The notes under the pieces were generated by a model that worked only from the letters and a program-made list of their open reading frames with translations, was not told the origin of the DNA and searched no databases. Below are positions 1 through 11,761 of a stretch of DNA of 64,000 nucleotides, one piece after another (position 1 is the stretch's first letter; every line of letters starts with the position of its first letter). Source of the stretch: Stutzerimonas sp. S1 (GTDB lineage: Bacteria > Pseudomonadota > Gammaproteobacteria > Pseudomonadales > Pseudomonadaceae); assembly GCF_025966695.1 (NCBI RefSeq), contig NZ_JAOEIY010000004.1, positions 62,001 to 126,000 of the forward strand, read 5' to 3'. Both the position numbers and the translations under genes were made by a program.

Positions 1-221
1 AATTTTATCTGGTCGCGATGCTCTTCGTGATCTTCGACGTCGAAGCCCTTTTCCTCTTTGCCTGGGCCGTATCAGTGCGCGAAAGCGGCTGGGCGGGCCT
101 CATTGAAGCTACCGTATTCATAGCAATTCTGTTGGCGGGTCTTGTCTACCTTTGGCGGGTTGGGGCGCTCGATTGGGCGCCTGCAAGCCGTCGCGAGCGA
201 CAGGCGAAGCTAAAACAATGA
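1..221 (+). CDS. nuoA: NADH-quinone oxidoreductase subunit A (3' part)
   Basis: Membrane-arm subunit of complex I. The gene enters from the left edge: the frame is open from position 3 (FYLVAM...), so the ATG at 18 is internal and not the start. The visible part holds the conserved [13 protein letters not shown] segment typical of NuoA, one further hydrophobic helix ([18 protein letters not shown]) and a basic tail ending in KLKQ. The 5' half with the first helix is outside the window. The stop lies 10 nt before nuoB, as expected for the first two genes of the nuo operon. The promoter is not visible. Confidence 0.95.
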   Translation, partial: FYLVAMLFVIFDVEALFLFAWAVSVRESGWAGLIEATVFIAILLAGLVYLWRVGALDWAPASRRERQAKLKQ

Positions 222-231
222 GGCTCTTCAC

Positions 232-906
232 ATGCAATACAAACTTACCCGGATCGATCCGGATGCGGTCGTCGACCGCTATCCGATCGGCCAGCAGGAG
301 ACTGTTGCCGACCCACTAGAAGGACAAGTCCATCGCAACATCTACATGGGCAAGCTGGAAGACGTGCTGAGCAACGCGGTCAACTGGGGGCGCAAGAACT
401 CCCTATGGCCGTACAACTTCGGCCTGTCCTGCTGCTACGTGGAGATGACGACTGCCTTCACCGCGCCACATGACATCGCCCGCTTCGGTGCCGAGGTAAT
501 CCGAGCCTCGCCGCGCCAGGCCGATTTCATGGTGGTCGCCGGCACCTGCTTCATCAAGATGGCGCCGATCATCCAGCGTCTCTACGAACAAATGCTCGAG
601 CCCAAGTGGGTCATTTCCATGGGTTCGTGCGCCAACTCCGGTGGTATGTACGACATCTACTCGGTCGTTCAGGGGGTCGACAAGTTCCTCCCCGTGGACG
701 TCTACATACCCGGCTGCCCGCCCCGCCCCGAGGCGTTCCTGCAAGGCTTGCAACTGCTGCAGGAATCCATCGGCAAGGAGCGCCGTCCGCTGTCCTGGGT
801 CGTCGGCGATCAAGGCATCTACCGTGCCGAAATGCCTTCGCAGAAAGAACAGCGACGCGAACAGCGCATCCAGGTCACCAACCTGCGCAGCCCCGACGAC
901 GTGTGA
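232..906 (+). CDS. nuoB: NADH-quinone oxidoreductase subunit B
   Basis: Peripheral-arm subunit that binds the terminal [4Fe-4S] cluster N2, which passes electrons to quinone. The 224-residue protein has the cluster ligands C67-C68 in LSCCYVE, C133 in [10 protein letters not shown] and C162 in [10 protein letters not shown]. Length and motifs are normal for the family. It starts 10 nt after nuoA. It is followed by a 65-nt gap before nuoCD that contains a small hairpin with a T run. Co-transcription with the other nuo genes is inferred from order and strand. Confidence 0.97.
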   Translation: MQYKLTRIDPDAVVDRYPIGQQETVADPLEGQVHRNIYMGKLEDVLSNAVNWGRKNSLWPYNFGLSCCYVEMTTAFTAPHDIARFGAEVIRASPRQADFMVVAGTCFIKMAPIIQRLYEQMLEPKWVISMGSCANSGGMYDIYSVVQGVDKFLPVDVYIPGCPPRPEAFLQGLQLLQESIGKERRPLSWVVGDQGIYRAEMPSQKEQRREQRIQVTNLRSPDDV

Positions 907-916
907 TTTTCCGCCA

Positions 917-937
917 TTCCCCACGGGAAGGCTTTTT
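917..937 (+). terminator. weak hairpin plus T5 between nuoB and nuoCD
   Basis: A 5-bp stem (ttccc/gggaa, loop cac) at 917-929 is followed by ggc and five T residues. It looks like a weak intrinsic terminator or attenuator inside the operon. The stem is short, so read-through should dominate. Function is inferred. Confidence 0.3.
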
Positions 938-971
938 CACACCCCGACGTTGACCGAAAGCGACCGAGATC

Positions 972-2753
972 ATGACTGCAGACAGCGTTCTGTACATCCC
1001 GCCTTACAAGGCTGACGACCAGGATATCGTCGTCGAACTGAAAACGCGCTTCGGCGCCGAAACCTTCACGTTGCAGCCATCCTTGACCGGCATGCCGGTG
1101 CTGTGGGTACCGCGCGAGCGCCTGATCGAGGTGCTGAGCTTCCTGCGCCAGGTGAGCAAGCCCTACGTGATGCTCTACGATCTGCACGGCGTCGACGAGC
1201 GCCTGCGCACCCAGCGCCAGGGCCTGCCCGCCGCCGATTTCAGCGTGTTCTACCACCTGATGTCGCTGGAACGTAACAGCGACGTCATGATCAAGGTGGC
1301 GCTGAAGGAAGGCGACCTCAACCTGCCGACCGCCACCTCCGTCTGGCCCAACGCCAACTGGTACGAGCGCGAAGTCTGGGACATGTACGGGATCAGTTTC
1401 ACTGGCCACCCGCACCTGACCCGCATGCTGATGCCGCCGACCTGGGAAGGCCACCCGCTGCGCAAGGACTACCCCGCGCGCGCCACCGAGTTCGACCCCT
1501 ACAGCCTGAACGCGGCCAAGCAGGATCTGGAGCAGGAAGCTCTGCGCTTCAAACCCGAAGATTGGGGCATGAAGCGCGGCGGTGCGCACGAGGACTATAT
1601 GTTCCTCAATCTCGGCCCCAACCACCCGTCCGCCCATGGCGCGTTCCGCATCATTCTGCAGCTCGATGGCGAGGAGATCGTCGATTGTGTGCCGGAGATC
1701 GGCTACCACCATCGCGGCGCCGAGAAGATGGCCGAGCGTCAGTCCTGGCACAGCTTCATCCCCTACACCGACCGCATCGACTACCTCGGCGGGGTGATGA
1801 ACAACCTGCCCTACGTGTTGGCCGTGGAGAAACTCGCCGGCATCAAGGTGCCGGACCGCGTCGACTTCATCCGCGTGATGATGGCCGAGTTCTTCCGCAT
1901 CCAGAATCACCTGCTGTACCTGGGCACCTACATCCAGGACGTCGGCGCCATGACGCCGGTGTTCTTCACCTTCACCGACCGCCAACGTGCCTACAAGGTG
2001 ATCGAGGCGATCACCGGGTTCCGCATGCATCCGGCCTGGTACCGCATCGGCGGCGTCGCCCACGACCTGCCGCGCGGCTGGGACCGCCTGGTGCGCGAGT
2101 TCCTCGACTGGATGCCCAAACGCCTGGCCGAGTACGAGAAGGCAGCACTGAAGAACAGCATCCTCATTGGCCGCACCAAGGGCGTAGCCGCGTACAACAC
2201 CAAGGAAGCCCTCGAATGGGGCGTCACTGGCGCCGGCCTGCGCGCCACCGGCCTGGACTTCGACTTGCGCAAGGCGCGGCCGTACTCCGGCTACCAGAAT
2301 TTCGAGTTCGAGATTCCGCTGGCAGTTAACGGCGACGCCTATGACCGCTGCCTGGTCAAGATGGGCGAGATGCGCGAGAGCCTGCGCATCATCGAGCAGT
2401 GCCTCAAGCACATGCCGGAAGGCCCCTACAAAGCCGACCACCCCCTGACCACACCGCCGCCGAAGGAACGCACGCTGCAGCACATCGAGACCATGATCAC
2501 GCACTTCCTGCAAGTGTCCTGGGGTCCGGTGATGCCCGCCAACGAGAGCTTCCAGATGATCGAGGCGACCAAGGGGATCAACAGTTACTACCTGACCAGC
2601 GACGGCAGCACCATGAGCTACCGCACGCGCATCCGCACGCCCAGCTTCCCGCACCTGCAACAGATTCCCGCGGTGATTCGCGGCAGCATGGTCGCGGATC
2701 TGATCGCCTACCTGGGCAGCATCGATTTCGTCATGGCCGACGTGGACCGCTGA
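972..2753 (+). CDS. nuoC: NADH-quinone oxidoreductase fused subunit C/D
   Basis: Fused NuoCD subunit of the complex I connecting module. Residues about 1-190 are the NuoC (30-kDa) part, with the [11 protein letters not shown] and HPLRKDYP signatures. Residues about 200-593 are the NuoD (49-kDa) part, with [25 protein letters not shown] and the C-terminal ending DFVMADVDR. NuoD forms much of the quinone-binding site together with NuoB. The 593-residue fusion is the usual form in Pseudomonas and enterobacteria, not an anomaly. nuoE starts one base after its stop. Confidence 0.97.
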   Translation: MTADSVLYIPPYKADDQDIVVELKTRFGAETFTLQPSLTGMPVLWVPRERLIEVLSFLRQVSKPYVMLYDLHGVDERLRTQRQGLPAADFSVFYHLMSLERNSDVMIKVALKEGDLNLPTATSVWPNANWYEREVWDMYGISFTGHPHLTRMLMPPTWEGHPLRKDYPARATEFDPYSLNAAKQDLEQEALRFKPEDWGMKRGGAHEDYMFLNLGPNHPSAHGAFRIILQLDGEEIVDCVPEIGYHHRGAEKMAERQSWHSFIPYTDRIDYLGGVMNNLPYVLAVEKLAGIKVPDRVDFIRVMMAEFFRIQNHLLYLGTYIQDVGAMTPVFFTFTDRQRAYKVIEAITGFRMHPAWYRIGGVAHDLPRGWDRLVREFLDWMPKRLAEYEKAALKNSILIGRTKGVAAYNTKEALEWGVTGAGLRATGLDFDLRKARPYSGYQNFEFEIPLAVNGDAYDRCLVKMGEMRESLRIIEQCLKHMPEGPYKADHPLTTPPPKERTLQHIETMITHFLQVSWGPVMPANESFQMIEATKGINSYYLTSDGSTMSYRTRIRTPSFPHLQQIPAVIRGSMVADLIAYLGSIDFVMADVDR

Positions 2754-2754
2754 T

Positions 2755-3249
2755 ATGAGCACGCTTATCCAGACTGACCGTTTCGCTCTCAGCGAAACCG
2801 AGCGCTCGGCCATCGAGCACGAAATACACCACTACGAAGACCCGCGCGCCGCCTCCATCGAAGCGCTGAAGATTGTGCAGAAGGCCCGCGGCTGGGTGCC
2901 GGACGGTGCCGCCGATGCCATCGGCGAACTGCTCGGCATCCCGGCCAGCGACGTCGAGGGCGTCGCCACCTTCTACAGCCAGATCTTCCGCCAGCCGGTG
3001 GGCCGCCACATCATCCGCGTCTGCGACAGCATGACCTGCTTCATCGGCGGGCACGAATCCATCCTCGAAGCGCTACAGCGCCAGCTCGGCATTGCTCCGG
3101 GGCAGACCACAACGGACGGACGCTTCACCCTCATCCCGGTGTGCTGCCTGGGCAACTGCGACAAGGCTCCGGCGCTGATGATCGACGATGACACCTTCGG
3201 CGATGTCCGCGCCGAAGGCGTAGCCACCCTGCTGGAGGCCTACCCATGA
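2755..3249 (+). CDS. nuoE: NADH-quinone oxidoreductase subunit E
   Basis: 24-kDa subunit of the NADH dehydrogenase module, thioredoxin-like, carrying the [2Fe-2S] cluster N1a. The four ligands are visible as C90 and C95 (CDSMTC) and C131 and C135 (CCLGNC). The 164-residue length is typical. The stop overlaps the nuoF start (ATGA), suggesting translational coupling of the NuoE-NuoF pair. Confidence 0.96.
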   Translation: MSTLIQTDRFALSETERSAIEHEIHHYEDPRAASIEALKIVQKARGWVPDGAADAIGELLGIPASDVEGVATFYSQIFRQPVGRHIIRVCDSMTCFIGGHESILEALQRQLGIAPGQTTTDGRFTLIPVCCLGNCDKAPALMIDDDTFGDVRAEGVATLLEAYP

Positions 3250-4595
3250 AGCCGCTCGCTTCCCTCGGTCCGGCCAACCGCGTGGCCCGCAACGAGGAAA
3301 CCCACCCGCTGACCTGGCGTCTGCGCGACGACGGGCAGCCGGTGTGGCTCGACGAATACCAGCAGAAGAACGGCTACGCGGCAGCACGCAAGGCGCTGGC
3401 GCAGATGGCCCAGGCCGACATCGTGCAGACGGTGAAGGAATCCGGACTCAAGGGTCGCGGCGGTGCCGGCTTTCCCACCGGGGTGAAATGGGGCCTGATG
3501 CCGTCCGACGAGTCGCAGAACATCCGTTATCTGCTGTGCAATGCTGACGAGATGGAGCCCAATACCTGGAAGGACCGCCTGCTCATGGAGCAGCTGCCGC
3601 ACCTTCTGGTTGAAGGCATGCTAATCAGCGCGCGGGCATTGAAGGCCTATCGCGGCTACATCTTCCTGCGTGGCGAGTATGTCGACGCGGCACACAACCT
3701 GAACCGCGCCATCGCCGAAGCCAAAGCCGCCGGCCTGCTCGGCAAGAACATCCTCGGTTCCGGCTTCGATTTCGAACTGTTCGTGCACACCGGCGCCGGG
3801 CGCTACATCTGCGGTGAAGAAACCGCACTGATCAACTCGCTGGAAGGCCGCCGCGCCAACCCGCGCGCCAAGCCACCCTTCCCCGCCGCCGTCGGCGTGT
3901 GGGGCAAGCCGACCTGCGTGAACAACGTCGAGACGCTGTGCAACGTGCCGGCGATCATCGGCAACGGCGTGGACTGGTACAAGACCCTGGCCCGTCCCGG
4001 CAGCGAAGACATGGGCAGCAAGCTGATGGGCTTCTCCGGCAAGGTGAAGACTCCGGGCATCTGGGAGCTGCCGTTCGGCATCACCGCCCGCGAGCTGTTC
4101 GAGGACTACGCCGGCGGCATGCGCGATGGCTATCGCCTCAAGTGCTGGCAGCCCGGCGGCGCCGGCACCGGCTTCCTGCTGCCCGAGCATCTTGAGGCGC
4201 AGATGTATGCCGGCGGCATCGCCAAGGTCGGCACCCGCATGGGCACCGGGCTGGCACTGGCGGTGGACGACTCGATCAACATGGTCTCGCTGCTGCGCAA
4301 CATGGAGGAGTTCTTCGCCCGCGAGTCGTGCGGCTGGTGTACGCCCTGCCGTGACGGTCTACCGTGGAGCGTGAAGATTCTCCGCGCGCTGGAACGCGGC
4401 CAGGGTACGCAGCAGGACATCGACACCCTGCTGCAGCTGGTCGACTTCCTCGGCCCGGGCCGCACCTTCTGTGCTCACGCGCCAGGCGCTGTGGAGCCGT
4501 TGGGCAGCGCGGTGAAGTACTTCCGCGAGGAATTCGAAGCAGGAATCGCGCAATCGACCGGTGCGCCGATCGGCGTGACGGGCAACGCGCTCTGA
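3246..4595 (+). CDS. nuoF: NADH-quinone oxidoreductase subunit F
   Basis: Subunit that binds NADH and FMN and carries the [4Fe-4S] cluster N3. The NADH-binding glycine loop [10 protein letters not shown] is at residues 70-79. The FMN-side motif [17 protein letters not shown] lies near residue 185. The N3 ligands [12 protein letters not shown] lie near residue 360, with a later Cys in [11 protein letters not shown]. The protein has 449 residues. Its start overlaps the nuoE stop by 4 nt. A 133-nt gap with a GC palindrome follows before nuoG, the largest gap inside this operon. Confidence 0.97.
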   Translation: MKPLASLGPANRVARNEETHPLTWRLRDDGQPVWLDEYQQKNGYAAARKALAQMAQADIVQTVKESGLKGRGGAGFPTGVKWGLMPSDESQNIRYLLCNADEMEPNTWKDRLLMEQLPHLLVEGMLISARALKAYRGYIFLRGEYVDAAHNLNRAIAEAKAAGLLGKNILGSGFDFELFVHTGAGRYICGEETALINSLEGRRANPRAKPPFPAAVGVWGKPTCVNNVETLCNVPAIIGNGVDWYKTLARPGSEDMGSKLMGFSGKVKTPGIWELPFGITARELFEDYAGGMRDGYRLKCWQPGGAGTGFLLPEHLEAQMYAGGIAKVGTRMGTGLALAVDDSINMVSLLRNMEEFFARESCGWCTPCRDGLPWSVKILRALERGQGTQQDIDTLLQLVDFLGPGRTFCAHAPGAVEPLGSAVKYFREEFEAGIAQSTGAPIGVTGNAL

Positions 4596-4699
4596 GATAG
4601 CCCCGCCGCCGTCGCGCGGACGATGCCGAAGGAAGTTGGCCGCTGCCATTGCCCTTCGCATCCCGACGCCCCGGCGGGAACCGTTTTCCATTAGCCAGG

Positions 4700-4713
4700 C
4701 CCGCCGCGGCGGG
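4700..4713. repeat. 14-bp GC palindrome upstream of nuoG
   Basis: Perfect palindrome cccgccgcggcggg in the 133-nt nuoF-nuoG gap, ending 15 nt before the nuoG ATG and close to its weak Shine-Dalgarno (aagaag). A hairpin here could affect nuoG translation or mark an mRNA processing point. No function is demonstrated. Confidence 0.45.
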
Positions 4714-4728
4714 TAAGAAGATAACCCT

Positions 4729-7458
4729 ATGGCCACGATCCACGTAGACGGCAAAGCCTTCGATGTCGACGGAGCGGACAACCTGTTGCAGGCCTGTCTG
4801 TCCCTCGGCCTCGATATTCCCTACTTCTGCTGGCACCCGGCGCTGGGCAGCGTCGGTGCCTGCCGCCAGTGCGCGGTCAAGCAGTACCAGGACGAGAACG
4901 ACACCCGCGGTCGCCTGGTCATGTCCTGCATGACGCCGGCGACCGACAAGACCTGGATCTCCATCGACGACGAGGAGGCCAAGGCCTTCCGCGCCAGCGT
5001 GGTCGAGTGGCTGATGATCAACCACCCGCACGACTGTCCGGTGTGCGAGGAAGGCGGTCACTGCCATCTGCAGGACATGACGGTGATGACCGGCCATAAC
5101 AAGCGCCGCTATCGCTTCACCAAGCGTACCCACCAGAACCAGGAACTCGGCCCGTTCATCGCCCACGAGATGAACCGCTGCATCGCCTGCTACCGCTGCG
5201 TGCGCTACTACAAGGATTATGCCGGCGGCGAAGACCTCGGCGTGTTCGGCGCGCATGACAACGTCTACTTCGGCCGCGTCGAGGACGGCGTGCTGGAAAG
5301 CGAGTTCTCCGGCAACCTGGTCGAGGTCTGCCCGACCGGCGTGTTCACCGACAAGACGCACTCCGAGCGCTACAACCGCAAGTGGGACATGCAGTTCGCG
5401 CCGAGCATCTGCCAGCAGTGCTCGGCCGGCTGCAACATCAGCCCTGGCGAGCGCTATGGCGAGATCCGCCGCATCGAGAACCGCTTCAACGGTGCGGTGA
5501 ACCACTATTTCCTTTGCGATCGGGGCCGTTTCGGTTACGGCTACGTGAACCGCAAGGATCGTCCGCGCCAGCCGCTGCTGCAGACGGAACAGACCACCCT
5601 GGGCGTGGATGCCGCGCTGGACCAGGCTGCCGCCCTGCTCGCTGGCCGGCGGCTGATCGGCATCGGTTCGCCGCGCGCCAGCCTGGAAAGCAACCACGCG
5701 TTGCGCGAACTGGTCGGCGCGGACAACTTCTATTCCGGCATCGCCGCCCAGGAACTGCAGAATCTGCAACTGATCCGCGAGCTGTTGCAGAACGGTCCGC
5801 TGCCGACGCCGTCGATGCGCGAGATCGAAGAACACGACGCGATCTTCGTGCTCGGCGAGGACCTGACCCAGACCGCGCCGCGCATCGCGCTGTCGCTGCG
5901 CCAGGCAGTCAAGGGCAAGGCCACCGAGATCGCCGCGGCGTCGAAGATTCCCGAATGGCACCAGGCCGCCGTGCAGAACGTCGCTCAGCACGCGCGGAGT
6001 CCGCTGTTCATCGCCTGCGTCAGCGAAACCCGCCTGGACGACGTGGCGACCGAAAGCGTGCAGGCCGCACCGGATGATCTGGCCCGCCTGGGTTTCGCCG
6101 TCGCGCATGCCATCGACCCCAGCGCACCGGCGGTTACCGGACTGGAAACCGATGCCGTACAGCTGGCGCAGCGCATCGCCAATGCCCTGCTGGCCGGCAA
6201 GCGTCCGCTGATCGTCTGCGGTGCCTCGCTCGGTTCGAAAACCGTGCTCGAGGCCGCCGCAAACATCGCCCAGGCGCTGCACAACCGCGAGAAGAATGCC
6301 TCGATCAGTCTGGTGGCCGCCGAAGCCAACAGCCTGGGCATGGCTCTGCTGCTGGCCGACGAGCGCGCCGACAAATCGGTGGACGCCGCGCTACGCGCGC
6401 TGACCAGCGGCGAGGCCGACGCCGTGCTGGTGTTGGAGAACGACCTCTATCGCCGCGCAGCCCAGGCCGACGTCGACGCTGCGCTGGATGCGGCAAAGGT
6501 GCGGATCGTCGCCGATCATCAGCACACCGCAACGGCCGCGCGTGCCGACCTGCTGCTGCCGGTGGCCAGTTTCGCCGAGGGCGACGGTACCCTGGTCAGC
6601 CAGGAGGGCCGCGCGCAGCGCTTCTTCCAGGTATTCGAACCCAGCTACTACGACAGCAGCATCCTGATTCGTGAGGGCTGGCGCTGGCTGCACGCGCTGC
6701 AATCGACCCGTGAGCACCGCCCGGTGGAATGGACGCAGCTCGACCAGGCCACCGAAGCGTGCGCCGCCAGCCAGCCGTTGCTGGACGGTATCCGCGACGC
6801 GGCGCCGAAGGCCGGTTTCCGCATCAAGGGCCTGAAGCTGGCCCGCGAACCACTGCGCTACAGCGGCCGCACCGCCATGCGCGCCAATATCAGCGTGCAC
6901 GAGCCGCGTCAGCCGCAGGACCCGGATTCGGCGTTCGCCTTCTCCATGGAAGGCTATTCCGGCTCGGCCGAGGCCCGCCAACAGATCCCCTTCGCCTGGT
7001 CGCCCGGCTGGAACTCGCCGCAAGCGTGGAACAAGTTCCAGGACGAGGTCGGCGGGCATCTGCGCGCCGGCGATCCAGGCGTGCGCCTGCTCGAATCCCG
7101 CGGTGCCGCGCTGCCCTGGTTCGTCCCGAACGCCGCCTTTGCCCCGCAGCCCGGGCATTGGCAGGCCGTGCCGCTGTATCACCTGTTCGGCAGCGACGAG
7201 ACCTCGGCACTGGCCGCACCGATCCAGGAACGCATCCCGCAGGCCTATGTGGCGCTGAACGCGGCCGAAGCCGCGCGCCTGGCCGTCAACGAAGGCGCCA
7301 TGCTGACCCTGCGCGTGAACGGGCAACCGCTGCGGCTGCCGCTGCGCATTCTTGATGATCTCGCCGTGGGAGTGGTGGGACTGCCGGTTGGCCTCACCGG
7401 CGTGCCTGCCGTCTTCGCCGGCGCGACCGTGAGTAACCTGCAGGAGGCCGCGCAATGA
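4729..7458 (+). CDS. nuoG: NADH-quinone oxidoreductase subunit G
   Basis: Largest peripheral-arm subunit of complex I, 909 residues. The N-terminal ferredoxin domain binds N1b through C34, C45, C48 and C67. It is followed by the His-Cys3 motif [12 protein letters not shown] and the [17 protein letters not shown] and CPTGVFTDK motifs for further [4Fe-4S] clusters. The extra N7 cluster motif CQQCSAGC with its distant fourth Cys ([10 protein letters not shown]) is present, as in the E. coli type. The rest is molybdopterin-oxidoreductase-like and non-catalytic in this family. The stop overlaps the nuoH start (ATGA). Confidence 0.96.
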   Translation: MATIHVDGKAFDVDGADNLLQACLSLGLDIPYFCWHPALGSVGACRQCAVKQYQDENDTRGRLVMSCMTPATDKTWISIDDEEAKAFRASVVEWLMINHPHDCPVCEEGGHCHLQDMTVMTGHNKRRYRFTKRTHQNQELGPFIAHEMNRCIACYRCVRYYKDYAGGEDLGVFGAHDNVYFGRVEDGVLESEFSGNLVEVCPTGVFTDKTHSERYNRKWDMQFAPSICQQCSAGCNISPGERYGEIRRIENRFNGAVNHYFLCDRGRFGYGYVNRKDRPRQPLLQTEQTTLGVDAALDQAAALLAGRRLIGIGSPRASLESNHALRELVGADNFYSGIAAQELQNLQLIRELLQNGPLPTPSMREIEEHDAIFVLGEDLTQTAPRIALSLRQAVKGKATEIAAASKIPEWHQAAVQNVAQHARSPLFIACVSETRLDDVATESVQAAPDDLARLGFAVAHAIDPSAPAVTGLETDAVQLAQRIANALLAGKRPLIVCGASLGSKTVLEAAANIAQALHNREKNASISLVAAEANSLGMALLLADERADKSVDAALRALTSGEADAVLVLENDLYRRAAQADVDAALDAAKVRIVADHQHTATAARADLLLPVASFAEGDGTLVSQEGRAQRFFQVFEPSYYDSSILIREGWRWLHALQSTREHRPVEWTQLDQATEACAASQPLLDGIRDAAPKAGFRIKGLKLAREPLRYSGRTAMRANISVHEPRQPQDPDSAFAFSMEGYSGSAEARQQIPFAWSPGWNSPQAWNKFQDEVGGHLRAGDPGVRLLESRGAALPWFVPNAAFAPQPGHWQAVPLYHLFGSDETSALAAPIQERIPQAYVALNAAEAARLAVNEGAMLTLRVNGQPLRLPLRILDDLAVGVVGLPVGLTGVPAVFAGATVSNLQEAAQ

Positions 7459-8447
7459 GCTGGCTGACCCCCGAAATCATCGACGTGATCATCCAGGTGC
7501 TCAAGGCCATCGTCATCCTGCTGGTGGTGGTGGTCGCAGGCGCGCTGCTGAGCTTCGTCGAGCGGCGCCTTCTCGGACTCTGGCAGGATCGCTACGGCCC
7601 CAACCGCGTCGGGCCGTTCGGTCTGTTCCAGCTTGCCGCCGACATGCTGAAGATGTTCTTCAAGGAAGACTGGACACCGCCCTTCGTCGACAAACCGATC
7701 TTCACCCTGGCACCGGTGGTGGCGATGAGTTCGCTGCTGATCGCCTTTGCCGTGGTGCCGGTGACGCCGACCTGGGGCGTGGCGGATCTGAACATCGGCC
7801 TGCTGTTCTTCTTCGCGATGGCGGGCCTCACCGTCTATGCGGTGCTGTTCGCCGGCTGGTCGAGCAACAACAAGTTCGCCCTGCTCGGCAGCCTGCGGGC
7901 CTCGGCGCAGACGGTGTCCTATGAGGTGTTCCTCGGCCTGTCGCTGATGGGCATCGTGGCGCAGGTCGGCTCGTTCAACATGCGCGACATCGTCGAGTAT
8001 CAACAGCAGCACCTGTGGTTCATCATCCCGCAGTTCCTCGGTTTCGCGACCTTCTTCATCGCCGGCGTTGCCGTCACCCACCGTCATCCGTTCGACCAGC
8101 CAGAAGCCGAGCAGGAGCTCGCTGACGGCTATCACATCGAATACGCGGGCATGAAGTGGGGCATGTTCTTCGTCGGCGAGTACATCGGCATCGTGCTGAT
8201 CTCCGCACTGCTGACCACGCTGTTCTTCGGCGGCTGGCACGGGCCCTTCCTCGAGACGCTGCCGTGGCTGTCGTTCTTCTGGTTCGCGCTCAAGACCGGC
8301 TTCTTCATCATGCTGTTCATCCTGCTGCGCGCTTCGATTCCGCGGCCGCGCTACGACCAGGTGATGGCCTTCAGCTGGAAGTTCTGCCTGCCGCTGACCC
8401 TGATCAACCTGCTGGTGACCGGCGCGCTCGTGCTTGCCGCGCAGTAA
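7455..8447 (+). CDS. nuoH: NADH-quinone oxidoreductase subunit H
   Basis: Integral membrane subunit that closes the quinone chamber and links the peripheral and membrane arms. It has 330 residues with about eight hydrophobic helices. The family segments [28 protein letters not shown] and [22 protein letters not shown] are present; the latter is the conserved acidic loop between helices 5 and 6. It overlaps nuoG by 4 nt and is 12 nt from nuoI. Confidence 0.96.
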   Translation: MSWLTPEIIDVIIQVLKAIVILLVVVVAGALLSFVERRLLGLWQDRYGPNRVGPFGLFQLAADMLKMFFKEDWTPPFVDKPIFTLAPVVAMSSLLIAFAVVPVTPTWGVADLNIGLLFFFAMAGLTVYAVLFAGWSSNNKFALLGSLRASAQTVSYEVFLGLSLMGIVAQVGSFNMRDIVEYQQQHLWFIIPQFLGFATFFIAGVAVTHRHPFDQPEAEQELADGYHIEYAGMKWGMFFVGEYIGIVLISALLTTLFFGGWHGPFLETLPWLSFFWFALKTGFFIMLFILLRASIPRPRYDQVMAFSWKFCLPLTLINLLVTGALVLAAQ

Positions 8448-8459
8448 GGAGAAAGACCC

Positions 8460-9008
8460 ATGTTCAAATACCTAGGCGAGGTGCTGCACGGCACCTACAC
8501 CCAGTTGCGCAGCCTGGTGATGGTGTTCAGCCATGCCTTCCGCAAGCGCGACACCCTGCAATACCCGGAAGAGGCCGTGTACCTGCCACCGCGCTACCGC
8601 GGTCGCATCGTGCTGACTCGCGACCCCGACGGCGAAGAACGCTGCGTGGCTTGCAACCTCTGCGCGGTGGCCTGCCCGGTGGGCTGCATCTCGCTGCAGA
8701 AGGCCGAGACCGAGGATGGCCGCTGGTATCCGGAATTCTTCCGCATCAACTTCTCGCGCTGCATTTTTTGCGGCCTGTGCGAGGAGGCCTGCCCGACCAC
8801 CGCAATCCAGCTGACCCCGGATTTCGAGATGGGCGAGTACAAGCGCCAGGATCTGGTGTACGAGAAGGAAGACCTGCTGATCGCCGGTCCGGGCAAGAAC
8901 CCGGACTACAACTTCTACCGCGTTTCCGGCCTGGCCATCGCCGGCAAGCCGAAGGGCGCCGCGCAGTGCGAAGCCGAGCCAATCAACGTCAAGGGGTTGC
9001 TGCCGTGA
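8460..9008 (+). CDS. nuoI: NADH-quinone oxidoreductase subunit I
   Basis: TYKY-type ferredoxin subunit carrying clusters N6a and N6b, which pass electrons to N2 on NuoB. Two CxxCxxCxxxC motifs are visible: C62, C65, C68, C72 and C101, C104, C107, C111. The protein has 182 residues, within the family range. A good Shine-Dalgarno (aaggagaaag) precedes the ATG. A 78-nt non-coding gap separates it from nuoJ. Confidence 0.96.
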   Translation: MFKYLGEVLHGTYTQLRSLVMVFSHAFRKRDTLQYPEEAVYLPPRYRGRIVLTRDPDGEERCVACNLCAVACPVGCISLQKAETEDGRWYPEFFRINFSRCIFCGLCEEACPTTAIQLTPDFEMGEYKRQDLVYEKEDLLIAGPGKNPDYNFYRVSGLAIAGKPKGAAQCEAEPINVKGLLP

Positions 9009-9086
9009 CCGTATCGCCGCGCCCCCGCTCCTTCCGCCCGCTCGCCTTATGGGCAAGCGACGCCACAGTTTCGAGGACCTGACGTC

Positions 9087-9587
9087 ATGGAATTCGCCTT
9101 CTATTTCTCCGCCGGTGTCGCGGTGGTTTCCACCCTGCGGGTGATCACCGGCAGCAACCCGGTGCACGCCCTGCTCTATCTGGTCATCTCGCTGCTGGCG
9201 GTAGCCATGTGCTTCTTCAGCCTCGGCGCGCCGTTTGCCGGAGCGCTGGAGATCATCGTCTATGCCGGCGCCATCATGGTGCTGTTCGTCTTCGTGGTGA
9301 TGATGCTCAACCTCGGCCCGGCGATCGCTCAACAGGAACGCGCCTGGCTGACACCGAAAATCTGGATCGGCCCGTCGCTGCTCGCTGCCCTGCTGCTCGC
9401 ACAGCTGCTCTGGGCGCTGTTCGCCGCGCCAAGCAACGCCCCGCTGGCACAGACCAGCGTCGGTCCGAAGGAGGTTGGCGTGGCGCTATTCGGCCCCTAT
9501 CTGCTGGCCGTCGAGTTGGCGTCGCTGCTGCTGCTCGCCGCGCTGATCGCCGCCTACCACCTGGGCCGTCACGAGGCGAAGGAGTAA
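9087..9587 (+). CDS. nuoJ: NADH-quinone oxidoreductase subunit J
   Basis: Membrane-arm subunit of 166 residues with five predicted hydrophobic helices. It contains the conserved segment GALEIIVYAGAIMVLFVFVVMML, the helix-3 region that carries the pi-bulge in structures of complex I. nuoK follows after 3 nt. Confidence 0.95.
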   Translation: MEFAFYFSAGVAVVSTLRVITGSNPVHALLYLVISLLAVAMCFFSLGAPFAGALEIIVYAGAIMVLFVFVVMMLNLGPAIAQQERAWLTPKIWIGPSLLAALLLAQLLWALFAAPSNAPLAQTSVGPKEVGVALFGPYLLAVELASLLLLAALIAAYHLGRHEAKE

Positions 9588-9590
9588 ACC

Positions 9591-9899
9591 ATGCAAGCCA
9601 TTCCTCTCGAACACGGCCTGGCCGTCGCCGCGATCCTCTTCTGCCTCGGGCTGGTCGGTCTGATGGTGCGGCGCAACATCCTGTTCATGCTGATGAGTCT
9701 GGAAATCATGATGAACGCCGCCGGTCTGGCCTTCATCGTCGCCGGTAGCCGCTGGGCACAGGCGGACGGGCAGATCATGTTCATCCTGGTGATCACCCTA
9801 GCGGCAGCCGAAGCCGCCATCGGCCTGGCGATCCTGCTGCAGCTGTACCGCCGCTTCAATACCCTCGACGTCGATGCCGCAAGCGAGATGCACGGATGA
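9591..9899 (+). CDS. nuoK: NADH-quinone oxidoreductase subunit K
   Basis: Small membrane-arm subunit, 102 residues with three helices. The conserved buried glutamates are present in [13 protein letters not shown] and in the [10 protein letters not shown] segment. The stop overlaps the nuoL start (ATGA). Confidence 0.96.
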   Translation: MQAIPLEHGLAVAAILFCLGLVGLMVRRNILFMLMSLEIMMNAAGLAFIVAGSRWAQADGQIMFILVITLAAAEAAIGLAILLQLYRRFNTLDVDAASEMHG

Positions 9900-11740
9900 A
9901 TCTTCTATTCCTGACCTTCGTTTTTCCGCTGCTCGGCTACTTCCTGCTCGCCTTTTCCCGCGGGCGGATTTCCGAGAATCTGGCTGCGACCATCGGCGTC
10001 GGCTCGGTGGGCCTCAGCGCCCTGACCAGCGCCTGGGTCATCTGGCAATTCAACACCACGCCGCCGGCCGAAGGGGTCTACATCCTGCAGCTGTGGCAGT
10101 GGCTGGACGTCGCCGGTCTGCAGGCGTCCTTCGGTCTGCATCTGGACGGCCTGTCGCTGACCATGCTCGGCGTGGTTACCGGCGTGGGCTTCCTGATCCA
10201 CCTGTTCGCCAGCTGGTACATGCGCGGCGAGGAGGGCTATTCGCGCTTCTTCGCCTATACCAACCTGTTCATCTTCAGCATGTTGCTGCTGGTGCTGGGC
10301 GACAACCTGCTGCTGCTGTACTTCGGCTGGGAAGGCGTCGGGCTCTGCTCCTACCTGCTGATCGGCTTCTATTTCAAGGAGCGCAAGAACGGCAACGCCG
10401 CGCTGAAGGCGTTCATCGTCACCCGCGTCGGCGACGTGTTCATGGCCTTCGGCCTGTTCATTCTGTTCGTCCAGCTCGGCACGCTGAACATCCAGGAGCT
10501 GCTGGCGCTGGCGCCGCAGAAGTTCGCCGAGGGCGATCTGTGGATCACCCTCGCAACCCTGGCGCTGCTCGGCGGCGCAGTCGGGAAATCGGCGCAATTG
10601 CCGCTGCAGACCTGGCTGGCCGACGCCATGGCTGGCCCGACTCCCGTCTCTGCGCTGATCCATGCGGCGACCATGGTTACCGCCGGTGTCTACCTGATTG
10701 CCCGCACCCACGGGCTGTTCCTGCTGGCGCCAGACGTGCACGAACTGGTTGGCGTCGTCGGCGGCGTGACGCTGGTGCTGGCCGGCTTTGCCGCGCTGGT
10801 GCAGACCGACATCAAGCGCATCCTCGCCTACTCGACCATGAGCCAGATCGGCTACATGTTCCTCGCCCTCGGCGTCGGCGCCTGGGACGCGGCGATCTTC
10901 CACCTGATGACCCATGCCTTCTTCAAGGCCCTGCTGTTCCTCGCCTCCGGCGCGGTGATTCACGCCTGCCACCACGAGCAGAACATCTTCAGGATGGGCG
11001 GTCTGTGGAGGAAGCTGCCGCTGGCCTACGCCAGCTTCATCGTCGGCGGCGCCGCACTGGCCGCCCTGCCGCTGGTCACGGCCGGTTTCTATTCCAAGGA
11101 CGAGATCCTCTGGGAAGCCTTCGCCAGCGGACATAGCGGGCTGCTTTATGCGGGGCTCGCAGGCGCCTTCCTCACCTCGCTGTACACCTTCCGGCTGATC
11201 TTCATCGCCTTCCACGGCAAGCCGCAGACCGAAGCGCATGCCGGCCACGGTATCGCCCACAACCTGCCGTTGATGGTGTTGATCGTGCTGTCGACCGTGG
11301 TCGGCGCGCTGATCACTCCGCCACTGGCTGGCGTGCTGCCTGAAAGCGTCGGCCATGCTGGCGGCGAGGCCAAGCACAGCCTGGAGCTGGTGTCCGGCGC
11401 CATTGCAATCGCCGGCATTCTGCTGGCCGCGGCACTGTTCCTCGGCAAGCGCGGGCTGGTCACGTCCATCGCCCAGAGCGCGCCCGGACGCCTGCTGAGC
11501 GCCTGGTGGTTCGCCGCCTGGGGCTTCGACTGGCTCTACGACAAGCTCTTCGTGCAGCCCTACCTGTGGCTCTGCCGCCTGCTCGCCCGTGACCCCTTCG
11601 ACGCCACCATCGGCCTGGTGCCACGCACCGCGCGCGGCAGTCACCTCGTGCTGAGCCGCAGCGAAACCGGCCAGTTGCGCTGGTATGCGCTGTCCATCGT
11701 CGGCGGAGCCGTGCTGTTGCTCGGCATCATCCTGCTCTGA
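9896..11740 (+). CDS. nuoL: NADH-quinone oxidoreductase subunit L
   Basis: Distal antiporter-like proton-pumping subunit with the long lateral helix at the C terminus, 614 residues. Family signatures are [20 protein letters not shown] and [38 protein letters not shown], which hold the conserved Glu and Lys of the proton path. Hydrophobic throughout, of normal length, and translationally coupled to nuoK. Confidence 0.97.
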   Translation: MNLLFLTFVFPLLGYFLLAFSRGRISENLAATIGVGSVGLSALTSAWVIWQFNTTPPAEGVYILQLWQWLDVAGLQASFGLHLDGLSLTMLGVVTGVGFLIHLFASWYMRGEEGYSRFFAYTNLFIFSMLLLVLGDNLLLLYFGWEGVGLCSYLLIGFYFKERKNGNAALKAFIVTRVGDVFMAFGLFILFVQLGTLNIQELLALAPQKFAEGDLWITLATLALLGGAVGKSAQLPLQTWLADAMAGPTPVSALIHAATMVTAGVYLIARTHGLFLLAPDVHELVGVVGGVTLVLAGFAALVQTDIKRILAYSTMSQIGYMFLALGVGAWDAAIFHLMTHAFFKALLFLASGAVIHACHHEQNIFRMGGLWRKLPLAYASFIVGGAALAALPLVTAGFYSKDEILWEAFASGHSGLLYAGLAGAFLTSLYTFRLIFIAFHGKPQTEAHAGHGIAHNLPLMVLIVLSTVVGALITPPLAGVLPESVGHAGGEAKHSLELVSGAIAIAGILLAAALFLGKRGLVTSIAQSAPGRLLSAWWFAAWGFDWLYDKLFVQPYLWLCRLLARDPFDATIGLVPRTARGSHLVLSRSETGQLRWYALSIVGGAVLLLGIILL

Positions 11741-11761
11741 ATTGCCCAAGGACTCGAAACC

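Noticed and set aside
18-221. A 67-residue gene starting at ATG 18
   Set aside because: The frame is open upstream and encodes NuoA residues (FYLVAM); the true start lies outside the window.
4276-6282. 668-codon open frame on the minus strand over nuoF and nuoG
   Set aside because: Antisense to conserved Fe-S cluster-coding regions, with no protein-like motif or ribosome binding site.
9905-11749. 614-codon open frame on the minus strand opposite nuoL
   Set aside because: Shadow of nuoL: same extent, no domain, Gln/Glu/His-rich composition typical of antisense frames in high-GC DNA.
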